Below, in pieces: positions 1 to 10,820 of a stretch of 64,000 bases of DNA. The notes under the pieces were generated by a model, which was not told the origin of the DNA, searched no databases, and saw nothing but the letters and a program-made list of their open reading frames with translations. The stretch comes from Aphrophora alni (taxonomy: Eukaryota > Arthropoda > Insecta > Hemiptera > Aphrophoridae). Position 1 is the stretch's first letter; each line of letters starts with the position of its first letter. Made by a program: the position numbers and the translations under genes. The stretch is from positions 6,665,000 through 6,728,999 of the forward strand of contig OY740766.1 in assembly GCA_963513935.1 (NCBI GenBank). The letters are read 5' to 3'.

Positions 1-130
1 GGCTCTTCTTAAAAAATCAGACTTAATGGATTAACATTCTTCCATTTTAACTGTCTTCATGTGAGTATAAAGTGGTGACTGTTGCCTAAATAAAATCTTT
101 GTTTTGTAATGTATATTTATTGTTTTTCAG

Positions 131-203
131 CTTCTGAATGCAGTGGGTCAAGTTAGACGAGCAGTTACAGTCACGCCTGATCTCAACAATCTCCATATAA
201 ATG
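131..203 (+). CDS. Vinc: Vinculin, exon at the head/linker boundary (partial gene)
   Basis: Internal exon of vinculin, the cytoskeletal protein that couples talin and alpha-catenin to F-actin at adhesion sites. It is the first exon in the window; the upstream head domain lies outside. It reads in phase 0 from a good acceptor (tgtttttcag, ending at 130) as LLNAVGQVRRAVTVTPDLNN followed by LHIN. It ends after one base of a codon at the donor gtaaga (204). That phase-1 end joins in frame to the next exon and forms Asp. The sequence fits the last helix of the head before the proline-rich linker. Identity rests mainly on the downstream tail exons, which match vinculin closely; this exon is assigned by phase, order and position. 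Confidence 0.85.
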
Positions 204-1041
204 GTAAGATCTATCTGTTTTCCAACCTGTATAAACTACAGCTGTTTATTTCTTTATCATTTCTGTACAGTACTTCGTCAATGTATAACAATCATTTGTA
301 TGAAACAGGTGTTGGAACTTCTCTGTATTTAGCTAACCTTCTAAAGTATTTAGAAAAGTAATGAATGTATAATTTGCTTATGCCCTTGATTAACTCTGTA
401 TGTAAACTTGGTTCTTTGTTCTTCATTGTAATTGTTTCACTGTCAGAAACAGTTTCTTCGGGTATTGATATCAAATTACATTTAACACACCACCATGAAC
501 GCACAAACAATGAATAATTATAAAAAATAATTATGTAATAAATTACATGAATGACTGAAGATTACAATAGTTCATAATATAAATGGTTATTTTTACAAAG
601 TTTGCCCATTCAAACCTGAAATAGTTTTCCACCTCTCCTTGTGCTCTTTTTAACCCCAATTACTGATGACTTTGTAATGTTAAGCGTTACAAATCAAATT
701 TACTTTAATCAAATTCTATTGTTTATTATTAATGTAATTTTTGACGTGGGTTTTTACCTTCATCTCTGTATTTCTACACTCCACAATTTCAGACGATCTT
801 GGTTAAATAGGTGTTATCAATCATTTTTGTAATTAGATATTTTAATGTACAAATTTTAATGTTTAATGTACACATTTTTTATTAAAAATAAAAGCAATTT
901 TTATCATCATACTTACATCTAACTATAAGATCTTAATATCTAAAAGCTGTCCATTTTTTATTAATCTGCTTATTAATTACTCAGTTCTTTTTAATGACAG
1001 TTTGGTTATTCAGTAATTGCACTTTACTTATGATTATTTCG

Positions 1042-1043
<2 letters not shown>

Positions 1044-1107
<64 letters not shown>
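1044..1107. repeat. Poly-T homopolymer (64 nt)
   Basis: An uninterrupted run of T. It could be the poly-A tail of a minus-strand retrotransposed copy, but no recognisable retro-body is attached. A shorter T-run lies near 2041-2062. Run length is likely to be assembly- or polymerase-sensitive. Confidence 0.9.
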
Positions 1108-1322
1108 CACAACCTTTTTGTTAAACCTATTACTCAATGGATTCACTTGACACTTTTTCTTTATTATCGACTCACATAATTATTAATTTTTCTTAGTATT
1201 TGAATTTTACTTTTATAAATCGTAAACACATTTTGACAGAGTTCACATAATGAGACGTCTGTCCTTTTCAATGTTTAAGACAAGAGTGAAGAACCGTGCC
1301 TGCAATGTGCACACTCGCTCCT

Positions 1323-1361
1323 ATATGAAAATTCCTGGAATTAACTTGTTCGAGAATGTTC
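1323..1361 (-). promoter_or_regulatory. Cluster of heat-shock elements with TATA-like box
   Basis: On the minus strand, 1361 down to 1349 reads GAA-ca-TTC-tc-GAA, a perfect three-unit heat-shock element. After 8 nt a second cluster follows: TTC-cag-GAA-tt-TTC (about 1340-1328). Immediately downstream on that strand is ATATAGG, then a GC-richer stretch (about 1320-1260) where transcription would begin. This is the arrangement of an Hsp-type promoter. No heat-shock ORF follows, so it may be a promoter fragment or part of an unrecognised mobile element. The motif is seen directly; activity is inferred. Confidence 0.4.
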
Positions 1362-2613
1362 TGTGGTTTTAACCAATTAAAAATGTCTTACAATTATATC
1401 TTCTTATATGGAGAGTCACACCACATTGTTTAAACACAACTTTTCTAGAAGCTTCTTTACTGTAAAATATGAGACAAATGTCTGTTTCTTTGTTGAAACG
1501 GAATTATTTAAAATTATGTCACATTTTTTTTAAAGCACTTTTACCGTATGTTAGAAGTTCACTTTTTATTAATGTATTAAATTGTCACTTCTGATTTTCT
1601 TATCCTAATACATTATTTACAAATCCTTACTATTACTATATTTTACAAATTATTATTGTTAACTATTGATTATTATTTATTGGTTCGAGATGTCCCATGC
1701 TTACAACTTGCATAGCCAGCTCTTTTGGATGTACCTGAGAATGTCTCATATCCTATGAGCTTTGTTCCTGATGCTTTATTAGTTGGCCGAGCACTATGTT
1801 AGAAAGTAAAACTAAAAATAAGAATTTAAGAAAGAAACTCGATGCTAAAACCTAAGTGGTCAAAATAAGATTATATGCTGTGATCATAAAAACCACATAT
1901 GAAATTGAATTACACATTAATGGAAGAAATGACAAAGACCAAGTTTTTCTCAATGATTTCCCATGATCTAATCTTTACGAGCTAAGCAAGCGTAGAGAAA
2001 CTGGGGGTCAAGTGAAACAAGTTGTGATTATATTGTGTGTGTTTTTTTTTTTTTTTTTTTTTACATTTAGTTAATTATCAACACCCAAAGAAACTGTTAT
2101 CAATAGTGAAACATAAGTCAAGAACAAAATCTATCAATCAAAGCAGCAGGTGAAACGGACATTCATTAAATGTATATTTTCACATCTCTCTAGTCTTTAT
2201 AATAATAGATGTTGAATGTTAAATAATGTTAAATATTTGTAAATATTTATAAACTTCAATCTAATAATATTTTTGAATTAATTGTAAGATATTTTCTACT
2301 TGGATTCAGTAAATTTCTTCTTTTTTTTTTGGTGAAAACTTATCTTTGTAATATTTGATTCTTCATGTTATCCCAGTTTCCAGAGTATCGACTGAAATAA
2401 TAGTTAAAGAGTAGTGTTATCATTAGGCTTCATGTGATTCTAAATAAGCTAAATTAAATGTCAAAATATGATTGCTATAGTGTTTGATTAAAAAATTTCA
2501 CATTAAAAATTTGTCCATGGTTGTAAACAATTATCATTACGAAAAATTGTCATCAGTACTTTTAAACACAGACTTCATTCATTTGAAGTGACTTGTGGAA
2601 AATTCTATCATCA

Positions 2614-2860
2614 AATGAAAGAAAACACACAAATTTACTTTAAAAACACTTTATTAGCAATAAGAGAGTGTTTCAACGACTAAGTCATCATCTTCAGTTG
2701 TTACATCACAAACACAAATCTTCTTGATACTGAATTGGCCTTGTCTATTGTTTATTACCATAGAAGTTTGTATACATATAACTGAAGATAATGTTTTGGT
2801 CATTGAAACTTTTCTAGTTGATAATAAAGTTTTATGTTTCCTTTCATTTGACCAGACTTG
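2614..2860. repeat. Inverted pair of Penelope-like terminal modules
   Basis: Two related modules face outward from a roughly 75-nt centre. The left one, read on the minus strand (about 2705 to 2614), has CTGAAGA, a short hairpin, GAAAC, then AATAAAG and a CTTTCATTTGA end. The right one, on the plus strand (about 2778 to 2860), shows the same order: CTGAAGA, hairpin, GAAAC, AATAAAG, CTTTCATTTGA. Penelope-like retroelements are known to carry hammerhead ribozyme motifs in terminal repeats that can lie in either orientation. No reverse transcriptase is present, so this is a remnant or a non-autonomous derivative. Confidence 0.45.
2777..2836 (+). ncRNA. Hammerhead-ribozyme-like RNA module
   Basis: A complete hammerhead layout can be drawn. 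Stem I is TATAA (2777-2781) with TTATG (2832-2836), one G-T pair. Core box CTGAAGA (CUGANGA) is at 2782-2788. Stem II is AATG/CATT (2790-2793 with 2801-2804). GAAA lies at 2805-2808. Stem III is CTTT/AAAG (2809-2812 with 2826-2829). A UU cleavage dinucleotide (2830-2831) follows. The base at 2789 is unpaired at the base of stem II, which weakens the model. The opposite-strand partner has the core boxes, stem II and stem III (CACT/AGTG), but a poor stem I. Catalysis is not shown. Confidence 0.35.
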
Positions 2861-3153
2861 TTTTCAAAGAAAGCATTACGAAGTCGTTACTTGAGAACTA
2901 ATAAGCAGACAGGGTTTATAAAATAGCAAAGATTTCTTTTTTAACTTTCATTCTTTATGCTTACAAGATTATTAAGTATGAGAAACAATCCCAATAGTGT
3001 AACTTTTCGCTAGTCATGGAATTAAGCGATTTACTTTACAATTATTATATTAGATTAATTTATATTTAAAACCAACATTATTAAAATTTATTGGGTGCCA
3101 TTCTATGAGTGAAGGCATAGACACTTGTACTTAAACTCGTGCAAAACATACAT

Positions 3154-3156
<3 letters not shown>

Positions 3157-3200
<44 letters not shown>
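3157..3200. repeat. (AT)n microsatellite
   Basis: About 22 AT units within the first vinculin intron of the window. Confidence 0.95.
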
Positions 3201-3206
<6 letters not shown>

Positions 3207-3629
3207 TAGAATTTTATATATAACAATGTTACTCTCGAGAATATTATTCAATGTCTTTAAGTCTTTGATATAAAATCTTAACCCTATATTTTACCCTAAA
3301 CAGTTATTAATTTTTCTGTCTAATCTGATATTATTGAAAATATTTTACTTATGATATATATAGTTTTAAATATCTCATGTTCATACCACGAACACTAAGT
3401 TAACTTGTTAATTTTTCTATTTTTTCAATCAAGCAAAATAAAATTATTTTATACAAAATTTGTCTTTATAACTTCACTTAACAGTGTTAATCTTTTTTCC
3501 AAGCAATATATTTCAAGGAATAAAAATATGTATACGATTGAACGTAAGCATCTATACCAGGACGCTGATCACTGATTTTATTTAAAATCAAGAAAAAACT
3601 GTTTCTTTTAATAGATAGCTCATTTGTTG

Positions 3630-3800
3630 CGTCTCTCTGGAAGCGAAGCGAAAGATGAGAAAGTCTCGTTGTAGCGAGAGAGTCAACAGGACCACTCTCG
3701 GCGAAGGAATATGAGCGAATGAGTCTCTAAAAAGCACTCTGTTCCAGCTTGGTTGTTTAGGTTTACCTGACGATTAAGTCGGAGCACTAATACACCACAC
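3630..3800. other. GC-enriched patch, probable mobile-element fragment
   Basis: Base composition shifts sharply from the AT-rich flanks. Short repeats of the type gaagcgaagcgaaag and gtagcgagagag occur. No ORF, terminal repeat or target duplication could be defined. A similar-looking patch with gagcgtagcaagtgg lies near 12130-12240. Probably an old transposon piece; family unknown. Confidence 0.3.
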
Positions 3801-5033
3801 TGAATATGTTTTAAGCTTTTTAGGGAAATTATTATGGTTTCTTAAATTTACTTAATAACTATAAAAATTTACAATATTTATTTATTTAATCTTATTTTTC
3901 AATTACAGTATTTAGTATTTTGCAGTCATACAAATCGTTTACTCGCGATTCTATAACATTAATCAATTTCGGAACCCTGTCTATTCTTCTATACGAGTCT
4001 TTGAATATACGATTGCAATACGAGATATGATTCAAAAATCTGAAATGTTACAACAGGGAGAAACAGATACAGGATTAACTGGAGTTCGATCCCTCGGTCG
4101 GAAGGAGTTTCATAGCAGCTAATTCTTGCCATAATCATTTCTACTATCATGACACCTACCATTTCATTCAAAATTTTGTTATATCAATTTGAAAGTACTA
4201 GATATATTTTCTCATGTTAGGTGTTAAAGATGCAGTTAAATTGTATAATAAACATTTTAAAATAAGAAAAAAAGTTAGCATAATGTATGTTTGTTCAGTA
4301 TCTCCATAATTTATTGAAATATCGAATTTCACCAAAATGGGCTGTATTATTATTTTAATTTATCAGTGTTAACCCATGTTTTCTTGTCAATATAGAAGTG
4401 TCTCAAAAGAACTGTATTTGGGATTTATAAAAATTAAAAAAATTAAGAACTCAAGCAGTCTAATTTACAACTAAACCATTGAAAAAAGATGATAGATGCT
4501 ATTCAAATTTCACATTCAAAAATAGAAAAAAACTTTGATATATTTTCAGATGTATTATTTCTAAACCCTGACTTATTTTGTTGTCTTCTTTTCATTTTTG
4601 CTTTATGTAAAAGTAAAGAAAACTATTAAATATAATTTGCCATTACTCACAAAATTATTTTCTTACTGGGCATTTATTTTTTATGTCTAGGTGCTTTACT
4701 ATTTGTATTATTTTTGTAAATAACATTATTTTTTATATCATTACTTTTATATGTAAAATATACAAAAAATAGTGTCCAGAAATGCTGAATTATTTCCTTT
4801 TTCCTCAGTGGTCGTATTTCTTTTTCCTTCTCAAAAGAAGAAAAATCTTCAGAATTGAATAGCTATCTCATGTAAATATATTAGTAATGTCTTAAAATTA
4901 ACTTATGGTTTTCTAATCCTATAAATACAAATATTTTTTAATGTAAGATAGACTAGTTATGCTTGTAGTTAATTGTAGATATTTTGAGTAGTTTAGGTGC
5001 TTTTAGAAGTGGCTGCAGTATTTAATGTTGTAG

Positions 5034-5102
5034 ATGGCTGGGAGCGGGACTTGCCTCCCCCACCTGTGCCTGCACCCCCACCACTTGCTTATTCACCACC
5101 AG
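5034..5102 (+). CDS. Vinc: Vinculin, proline-rich linker exon (cassette 1)
   Basis: Encodes GWERDLPPPPVPAPPPLAYS followed by PP. The exon enters and leaves in phase 1 (69 nt), so skipping it keeps the frame. RDLPPPP occupies the position of the EVH1-binding (F/W/Y/L)PPPP motif by which vertebrate vinculin recruits VASP; here the aromatic residue is replaced by Leu. The acceptor is gttgtag at 5033 and the donor gtattg at 5103. The upstream exon supplies the first base of the shared Asp codon. The identity of the exon is firm from composition, phase and order; whether it is alternatively spliced is inference. Confidence 0.85.
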
Positions 5103-5699
5103 GTATTGGTCTAACTTCATTCACTAATACATTCAGTAATGTATAAATAGTCAATGTTATTAATAATTGCAGGAATTATTTAGAATTATATATATTTTTT
5201 TACTTATTTGTATTCATTATGTGTAAATATATAGGTGCAATGTATTTAATTCTTCTCATTTCTAGAAATAACAACATCTATTGATCATCTACTAAAATTA
5301 TGACAACTATATTTTCATTGTTGGAAATATGTATGAAAAAAATTGACGACTTGACAAATTATTTTTTCTAACTAATTTCCTGTTATTGTAAATATTGTAA
5401 GTAGGCATTAAGAGAAATTTGACCCTACCCAGAATTGAGAAATATGTACTGAGAATTATCCCAGCACATGATTTGACCCATTCATGTAATTATATGGCCA
5501 ACTACATATTAAAACTTGAATGATTTGTCAAATTTTGATGGAATTTGGTATAATTCAATATGACATTCATTTTTATTTGATTTTTCCCACAGATAATTTG
5601 TTCCACAGGACAGTTCTTTGAAATCCAAATAAAATAACAAGAACATGACAAAATCATAAACATCTCTTTTCATGAAGTTTTTGTATTTCCAAACTGTAC

Positions 5700-6110
5700 C
5701 AAATCATGATTAATGAAGGTTGCCCTCACCGTTTTTCATCATACACACTTTTGCACACTTCGTTAAACTGTCTAACCCATTTTCTCACAATTTCATCACT
5801 CATTGCATTTCCACCATAAACTTTGCTAATCTAAAGATGAAGCTCTGCTGCTTTCTTGTATTAAAAAAAAACATAACAGTATGCAGTTCATTTTCTTTGT
5901 CTCTTTCAATTATTTTTAACATTTTTATCGGATAAAACAAGCCTTAAACAACTGCTTCTCTCATGTTGGTATCTTTAGTCAGGTAAGATATGAAAGAGCT
6001 CAGCATATATTACCAAAAATATGTGTCCCGAGTGAACCTAAGCACTTTAGTGGCCATATTTGGAAATGGTATTTACTTTTTGAATACACCTCATATATTA
6101 CGATAATTTT
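5700..6110 (-). mobile_element. Mariner transposon relic, 5' portion
   Basis: On the minus strand, 5825 to 5700 reads AMSDEIVRKWVRQFNEVCKS followed by VYDEKR. This is the paired-like helix-turn-helix region of mariner transposases, which binds the terminal repeats. The upper end, near 6110, starts GAGGTGTATTCAAAAAGT on the minus strand, typical of mariner inverted-repeat ends. The catalytic DDD domain was not found, and stops and frameshifts are frequent. The other terminal repeat was not located. Dead copy within a vinculin intron. Confidence 0.6.
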
Positions 6111-6244
6111 GTAGGAAGTAAACTTTGTTCAAAAATCTGAACGGCAAAATCCAGACAAAGATCATCATATCATACAATTTGTAGAAGTTTACAAGATAGT
6201 GATGAAATCATATCTGTCTATTCTCATATAGTTTTTTGTTTATG

Positions 6245-6335
6245 AGTTCCACCAAATCATTAATGACAGATAGCCCCCTACTTTATTCCTCATGTAGACT
6301 TTTGCACCCTTCGTTAAACTATCTTATCATTTGAA
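6245..6335 (-). mobile_element. Second mariner helix-turn-helix fragment
   Basis: Reads on the minus strand as a decayed copy of the same mariner segment (QFNEGCKSLHEE, then INDLVE). At DNA level it matches 5700-5770: both contain a stretch ending acttttgcac(a/c)cttcgtt on the plus strand. Same orientation as the relic below it, so this is either a second insertion of the same family or a rearranged piece of it. Confidence 0.5.
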
Positions 6336-7399
6336 ACTAGCAGTATAATTAAATATAATATTGTATATATGTGTAAACACTGTACAGATCATATTTTTAG
6401 CCAACACCGCAAAATAAAAAAATGGTGATCATTTAAAAATCCTTTTTTCACCATAATTCAGTTTGTAATGTATTATAATCAGTCAAAATATGTTTAATTT
6501 AATTTTGCATACCAACCTAAAATTCTCCGAGATAGTAAGTAACTTTCTTTTTTAAGGCAACCTATAACTCTCTCCTAATAACAAACTTATAGCTAAAATT
6601 GTTTCGGATTTTCATCTTGCAAAGTCAACTGAAAATCCTGAGGATCAAATATTAGTAAATGGTAAAGAATAAAGAAGTGTAAACATATAAATCATCACTA
6701 AACTGTCATTATGATACCATAATATCATTTCAATGCCATACTCTTTTTAATTTAAGATTTTATGTGTACAATTATTGTAAATTTCTTTGATTTATTATTA
6801 TTTTCAAAACTTTCATATTCAACTTTAATGTAATAGCAGATATTTCTTGTTGAAACTCCATATTCAAGGATAAAATATTCATATTCAAGGGCAACTGTTG
6901 CCCGACGATGCCGCAAGGCGAAACAATTGTAGCTCATTTAATATTAAATATTTGAAACTTTAAGCTTTTGCTTTATTTTATCCTTGGACTTTCATATTCT
7001 CTCATTAATCTGCATGAACTGTGCCTATATAAAATCATTTTGAATATTTTTAATATTCAATATTTTTTCAATATTTTATTATTTTCGTAAATCAATTTTA
7101 GTACAGTAGATGCTCGGGCCTTTAATCTGGCATCCCATGGTTCGTCACATTTTATATTCTGGAATGCCTTGGGCTCAATCTGTAATCATCGCATTGGCCT
7201 TAGTCAGTCTGGTACTGTACTTTATTGTTTTCTGTTATTCAGTTATAAAACTATACAGTATGATGTTCTTTAAGCCAAGTAGTTTCACCAATAGAAGTAA
7301 TAAGCGCAATCTTGTGACTTTTACGATAGAGCAAGTACTGAACTGGACTTCGTTAACTCTATGAGAGCCTTTTCGAATTCCTAAAGTGGCTGGCCATTT

Positions 7400-8155
7400 T
7401 TGCTCATTTTTAATAGTACAAAACTCATCTTGTTAAATATCATTTTTCTCAGAAAGGTTCATAGAATTCATTTACGAAATGAAAAAAAAAAAAAATTTGG
7501 AAGTAAAAATTTGGAGTTAGTATTTTAGAAATCAAAAAATGTAGAGTCCAAAAAATGCTATAACCAAATTTTTTTCAAAATATGCAAAAGTTTTGAAATT
7601 TATTTGTGAGTAAAAATTGTTAAAAAATATATCATTTTTGAAAGTTACATTTGGAAAAAAAAAATTATGAAAAAGTAGGTGAAAATTTAACCAAAAATAG
7701 TAATATTATCCCAAACATAACTTGTTACATACCATTTTTCTTAGAGAGATACATTTAGTTCATCTGTGTAATGAAAATATGTAGGAAGTCAAAATTGTGG
7801 AGTTAATATGTCTCAAGAATCAAAAATGTGTAGTAAACGAAGCTTAAACTTACAAAAAAGCATATATATATATATATATATTATATATACAAAATATTTT
7901 CTAAATTTTTTTCAAGATATACAGAACTTTTGTGATGTAGTGAATAAAATTTGGTTAAAAATTATATCAATTCCAAAATTGCTTGTTAGAAAGAAAAAAT
8001 TGTAATAAAAAAACTAAAAAAATACCTAAAAAGTTTTGAAAAATTCACCAAAAATAATTAATTTATTCAAACTCAACTTTTAATATACCATTACTTAGAA
8101 AAAGTTTCATAAAATTGTTCCATATTGTTCTAATAAAATATTTAACCCTTCGCAC
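7400..8155 (+). repeat. Diverged tandem repeat inside the Tigger element
   Basis: Three diverged units can be aligned by the anchors catttttctcag (7441), catttttcttag (7733) and cattacttag (8088). Each is preceded by a similar 'aa..taa..t..aaact/aaact..cttgtt' stretch and followed by a 'gaaat..gtaggaagt..aaatttggag' stretch in the first two. Spacing is about 290 and 355 bp; the second unit is lengthened by an AT microsatellite (7862-7890). The third unit is cut off at 8155 by the piggyBac insertion. Confidence 0.55.
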
Positions 8156-8989
8156 GCTGAATAAAATTTGCCTTATTTCACCTCAACGCTGAAATAACTT
8201 TTTTTTTTTCAAAGTTAATTTTGGTTTTCGTTTTGTATGTGAAAGATTAATTTAAAAAAAAAAAAATGTCATTGGTTTTCGGCTACATTTAACATTTTTT
8301 TATTACATACAACAAAATAGTAAAAAGTTGCAAAAGAAATTTAGTTTTTATTAATTTTTGTAAATTGGAACAGTTATATTGTGAAATAATATATAAAAAA
8401 TACCAGGTAATGTTAAAAAAACAACATATTATTGGTCAATTAGTATGTTGGAGAGATGTGATAAATTTCAAAACACGTATCAGGGTGCAGAGACGGCTTC
8501 TCGGTGCAAGTCTTGCAAAAGTATATGGTTACTTTTCTTTGCCCTTGCTTAGCACATACCACACATCTTGATGTCCTATTCTTTCTATCTATAAAATGTT
8601 AACAATCCAAAATAAAAACTATGAAAGATCTATAAAAACAATACTTCTTCAAAACAATGCTCAAATGCAAACACGGAGGTCGTCGCCTATCAGGCTAATG
8701 AGACTGTGAGTATAGCCGTTATCCGCTCTGTAGAAGCTATAGAATGCGTGCGCCGCCGGGCAATTCCAGACAAAATAGCGTCCCCCTCCACTGCCTCGAG
8801 GCATAGAACTTTCAACAAAACTTTTTCTATTCCTGAATAGACAGGGGACATGCCTATGCATTCTACCGGAACTTTGGTGAACTAATTAACTAACCATAGG
8901 CTAAAATATTTTTTTGCGACTTTAATCGTAATTCGCGTTTGGGTCAAAGTCTACCATTGCGGCTATACTCGTTTGCCGCGTGGGAAGGG
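8156..8989 (-). mobile_element. piggyBac element, internally deleted
   Basis: Inserted at TTAA, which is present on both sides (8152-8155 and 8990-8993), the hallmark of piggyBac. Terminal repeats are cccttcgcacgctg and the complement of cgcgtgggaaggg. On the minus strand, about 8590 to 8443 encodes the Cys-rich C-terminal domain of the transposase: RCVVCAKQGQRK, then YFCKTC, then CFEIYH. The catalytic core is missing, so the copy is non-autonomous. It lies inside the Tigger element and is therefore the younger insertion. Confidence 0.75.
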
Positions 8990-10607
8990 TTAATAATAAT
9001 AATAATAAAATGTAAACTAAGTATAGTTGTTTACACTTCTAGGCTAGTCCTATAACACAAAAACTGAAAATAGTAACTTTCACTCGAATAGTAATCATGT
9101 GAAACTATATAAATTAAACACAATATATAAGTAATTATAAAATCATTAAATACTTTTATGGAATGAAATGGCTAAGTTATGGGCAAAGTTAAGAAGATTT
9201 CCATCTTGGAAACATAACTTTGAAGGTTCAGTATGAACAAAATATTTGCCTCACTGATATGTCTGAGAAACCTCTTATCTTCGTCTTTCAAATGATATAA
9301 ATCGTTAAAAAAAATCTAAATTTTACTAATTGATATTTGACTTAGATCGCCTTTGTTGCAAATAGGACTGGAGCTAATCAATTTGGTCATGATATTTTAC
9401 AAGGTCTGTATCTAACTAACTATAAGAGCAATGATAATTTAGAAGACACCATTCGAAAAAGAAAGAAAATTACTATAAAACATTGTAGCTGTAGAGTAGT
9501 TTAACAGAAATGTGGGGTTGTGACAAACAGACAAATATGACATAATTTTTGTCTTCCGCTGGAACTATTGTTGTAAAGTTTTATGCTAGCAACAAAATAC
9601 AGTAACTTTAGCGATTTACTAAATTATTTTTGTTACGATTTATAAACTTTTGGTTATTAGAGTTTGTAAGTACAGATCATCAGCCATACAATGGTACTTA
9701 GATTATTGTGATAGGACGATTTTTAGTGGGTTGATTTGTTAAAAATATAATTTTACTTTGTCGATTTTAGAAATGCAAAGATGCTATAGAGCCACTTCCA
9801 GGGTTAAGCGTCTTGCAAAAGGCGAAAACAGAAACTGTATCGTCCATGATTATAATATAGGATAATCGACGTTTTACGATATAAAAACAAAATTTTCCTG
9901 CTCATGATATCAGCAAAAAACATTGACTCTAGACATACAAGTCATACAGACTCGTATGTTAAAAACGTTAAAACTGGAGCAGCTAAACAGTCTTTTATAC
10001 ACTTGGTTCAGTTCACAAAGATCGGAAGGTAAACCTTTATCCAGTCTTATGGTAATTGGAAAGGCAAAACAATTTCATTGTGAGATAGACTTGCCAAATA
10101 AGAATGCATATTTTTGGATAGTTGGCTTCAAAAATTTAAAGTTCGACATGGAATACATATGGCCGATGAAAATGCAGCTGAAGAATACAGGTACAGAATG
10201 CCAATGAAACCTGCCTATTGTGGCATTGTTGCCCATTTCAACCCTAGCAGGTAGAGATGAAAAATGTCCTAAGGGTTTTTAAAACACACAAAAACAGACT
10301 GATGGTTTTACTTTGTTCAAATGATTCTGGCGACCATCAGTTAACACTTTTCTTCATTGGAAAATACAAAAGCCAAGAGCCACTCTGTTACAAATTTGGT
10401 TTCTAGTTAGAATTTTGTTACATCTACCAGCAAATGTCACTTTATTAATCCAGCCAATGGATCAAGTTGTGATACAACATTTCAAGTGTTATTCCCAGTA
10501 CATTTTCCGACACTTGATAATCCAGCAAAATTGTAAATCTAGTATCACCAGATTAACGAGCATCTACTATATTTAATAATGTTTATTGCCAGTGTGTTAC
10601 ATCCTCA

Positions 10608-10820
10608 TGGGCTTACGTATAGTGAGTACAGATGTGGCAATCCTGAGGTACCTAGCTGGATCTACACCTTTCTTCATATAGTCTTGGGTTAGATAACTCA
10701 CTTTTATCTTTCCTATCTTTTCTCTTTTGATGAACATTTATTCTTATCTGACCCTGAAGTTATTAGAGTATTCAAGAGTCAGGGATCTCTCCAATTTGTA
10801 TATTTTCTTCTTTTTTTTAT
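10608..10820 (+). repeat. Unclassified dispersed repeat, copy 1
   Basis: Shares with 27556-27778 an ordered set of blocks: tgagtacag.tgtggtaat, tagctggat, gttttgggttagat, ctgaccct...ttaaagtattc.a.g..aggg.tct, ending in a T-rich tract with ttttctt. The two copies have the same orientation and are well diverged. No transposase or tRNA-like promoter was seen. It abuts the right end of the Tigger element. Confidence 0.5.

Larger units (their letters stand above)
204..5033 (+). other. Vinculin intron (4.8 kb)
   Basis: Runs from donor gtaaga to acceptor gttgtag. No other host exon is seen. Contents: a 64-nt poly-T run, a cluster of heat-shock elements near 1323-1361, a second poly-T run near 2041-2062, an inverted pair of Penelope-like modules (2614-2860), an AT microsatellite (3157-3200) and a GC-enriched patch (3630-3800). 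The rest is AT-rich with nothing recognisable. Confidence 0.7.
7104..10569 (+). mobile_element. Tigger/pogo-type DNA transposon, inactive
   Basis: Bounded by inverted repeats cagtagatgctcg (7104-7116) and its complement (10557-10569, one mismatch), each flanked by TA, the target of this superfamily. Plus-strand coding relics appear in order. A CENP-B-type helix-turn-helix lies at about 9955-10185 (residues such as LLYTWFSSQRSEGKPLS). A segment like RLMVLLCSNDSG...FFIGKYK is at 10285-10375. The catalytic-domain landmark LHLPANVTLLIQPMDQVVI is near 10420-10480. Stops and frameshifts interrupt it. The left half is expanded by a tandem triplication and by a nested piggyBac element. Confidence 0.75.

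Noticed and set aside
994..1179. Open frame rich in Phe
   Set aside because: It is just the poly-T run.
8661..8861. Minus-strand frame with higher GC
   Set aside because: Lies within the piggyBac element but does not match transposase sequence; the recognisable Cys-rich domain is at 8443-8590.
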